A stretch of 64,000 nt of DNA. It comes from Bordetella genomosp. 7 (GTDB lineage Bacteria > Pseudomonadota > Gammaproteobacteria > Burkholderiales > Burkholderiaceae_B). This document shows, in pieces, positions 63,673 through 64,000 of the stretch. Location: NCBI RefSeq assembly GCF_002261265.1, contig NZ_NEVK01000004.1, positions 682,001-746,000 on the forward strand. The letters are read 5' to 3'. Within the stretch, counting starts at the first letter, position 1. Each line of letters starts with the position of its first letter. The notes below the pieces were generated by a model. That model did not search any database and was not told where the DNA came from. It saw only the letters and a program-made list of their open reading frames with translations. A program made the position numbers and the translations under genes.

Positions 63673-64000
63673 TCAGACCTGGCCCGAGTGACGCAACCAG
63701 GCCGGGCGCTCGGTCGCATCCAGCCAGTTTTTCACGATCAAGCCCAGTTCGGTGTCACCCTCTACGCGCAACCGTCGTTGAAAGAACAGCGTATCGGCGT
63801 CGCACGTACCGCGCATCATCGCGATGAAATCGCCCAGACTGGCGCTCAGTTCAAGATCGGCCTCGCGCTTCCATAGCGGCCTGAAACGTCCCTGGCGGCA
63901 GGTGAAGCAACTGCGCAGGCCCAGATCATCGATTTTGATGGCAAAGCGCTTGCCCTCAATTTCGGTCGGCGGCTGCAGCCACTTCATCAGGCGGGCAATT
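63673..64000 (-). CDS. ubiT: UbiT, SCP2-domain factor for oxygen-independent ubiquinone synthesis (5' end outside window)
   Basis: The 3' part (109 codons visible, still open at 64000) encodes an SCP2 lipid-binding domain with the UbiT hallmark DADTLFFQRRLRVEGDTELG followed by LIVKNWLDA. UbiT works with the U32-family hydroxylases UbiU and UbiV to make ubiquinone without O2. ATG 63987 is probably internal, since family members extend about 50 residues further upstream. ubiU and ubiV would be expected beyond the window. Confidence 0.9.
   Translation of the reverse strand, partial: IARLMKWLQPPTEIEGKRFAIKIDDLGLRSCFTCRQGRFRPLWKREADLELSASLGDFIAMMRGTCDADTLFFQRRLRVEGDTELGLIVKNWLDATERPAWLRHSGQV

Noticed and set aside
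1-64000. Insertion sequences, prophage genes or CRISPR arrays
   Set aside because: None seen: no transposase or integrase products, and the only repeats are the fimV tract and the 14-bp array.

Overview
The window is GC-rich, densely coded chromosomal DNA with the gene content of a beta-proteobacterium of the Alcaligenaceae (Bordetella/Achromobacter type). Pointers are a Bug-family (TctC) solute-binding protein next to an IclR regulator, leuC-leuD-leuB-asd-fimV-truA in a row, rpsF-priB-rpsR-rplI, an ATC-initiated infC behind thrS, a FolE2-type GTP cyclohydrolase and an APH-fold homoserine kinase. I see no insertion sequence, prophage, integrase or CRISPR array. The species cannot be fixed from the sequence alone.

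Layout. 1-4.4 kb (minus): thrS-infC, then gshB, a mannose-type PTS EIIA and ptsH (truncated by the window edge). 4.8-5.9 kb (plus): an orphan NarL-type response regulator and a free-standing HPt protein. 5.9-7.2 kb: cold-shock gene, tRNA-Val(GAC), trpF. 7.2-10.8 kb (minus): a TRAP transporter (dctP-dctQ-dctM) lying between truA and trpF. 11-20.4 kb (minus): truA, a FimV with a collagen-like repeat tract, asd, leuBDC, an M48 lipoprotein protease and aroC. 20.5-29.5 kb: selO, DUF2069, YihY/BrkB-type protein, CBS protein, dusA, thrB, a membrane protein, dnaB and a kinase-fold protein. 29.5-35.3 kb (minus): ribosomal protein operon with priB, folE2, then xseB-ispA-dxs. 35.4-48.3 kb: IclR/Bug pair, acyltransferase, a Rieske oxygenase, a sulfurtransferase, htpX, quinone reductase, three DMT transporters, a tartrate/malate-type dehydrogenase and a MocR regulator.

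Two regions stand out. At 46.8-57.4 kb a MocR/GabR-type regulator diverges from an eight-gene plus-strand operon: peptide-type ABC importer, GABA-type aminotransferase, cupin, a deacetylase carrying the complete active site of acetylpolyamine amidohydrolase, and a DMT permease. I read this as an uptake, deacetylation and transamination route for N-acetylated amines. At 57.4-64 kb sits an anaerobic module: hemN, class III ribonucleotide reductase (nrdD, nrdG), a nitronate monooxygenase, a DGC-motif protein and ubiT (oxygen-independent ubiquinone synthesis). Three near-identical FNR/Anr-like boxes (TTGCG-N4-ATCAA) lie in front of these genes. The glycyl-radical domain of NrdD is not on the main NrdD chain. 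It is a separate 60-residue ORF with its own Shine-Dalgarno, between nrdD and nrdG.
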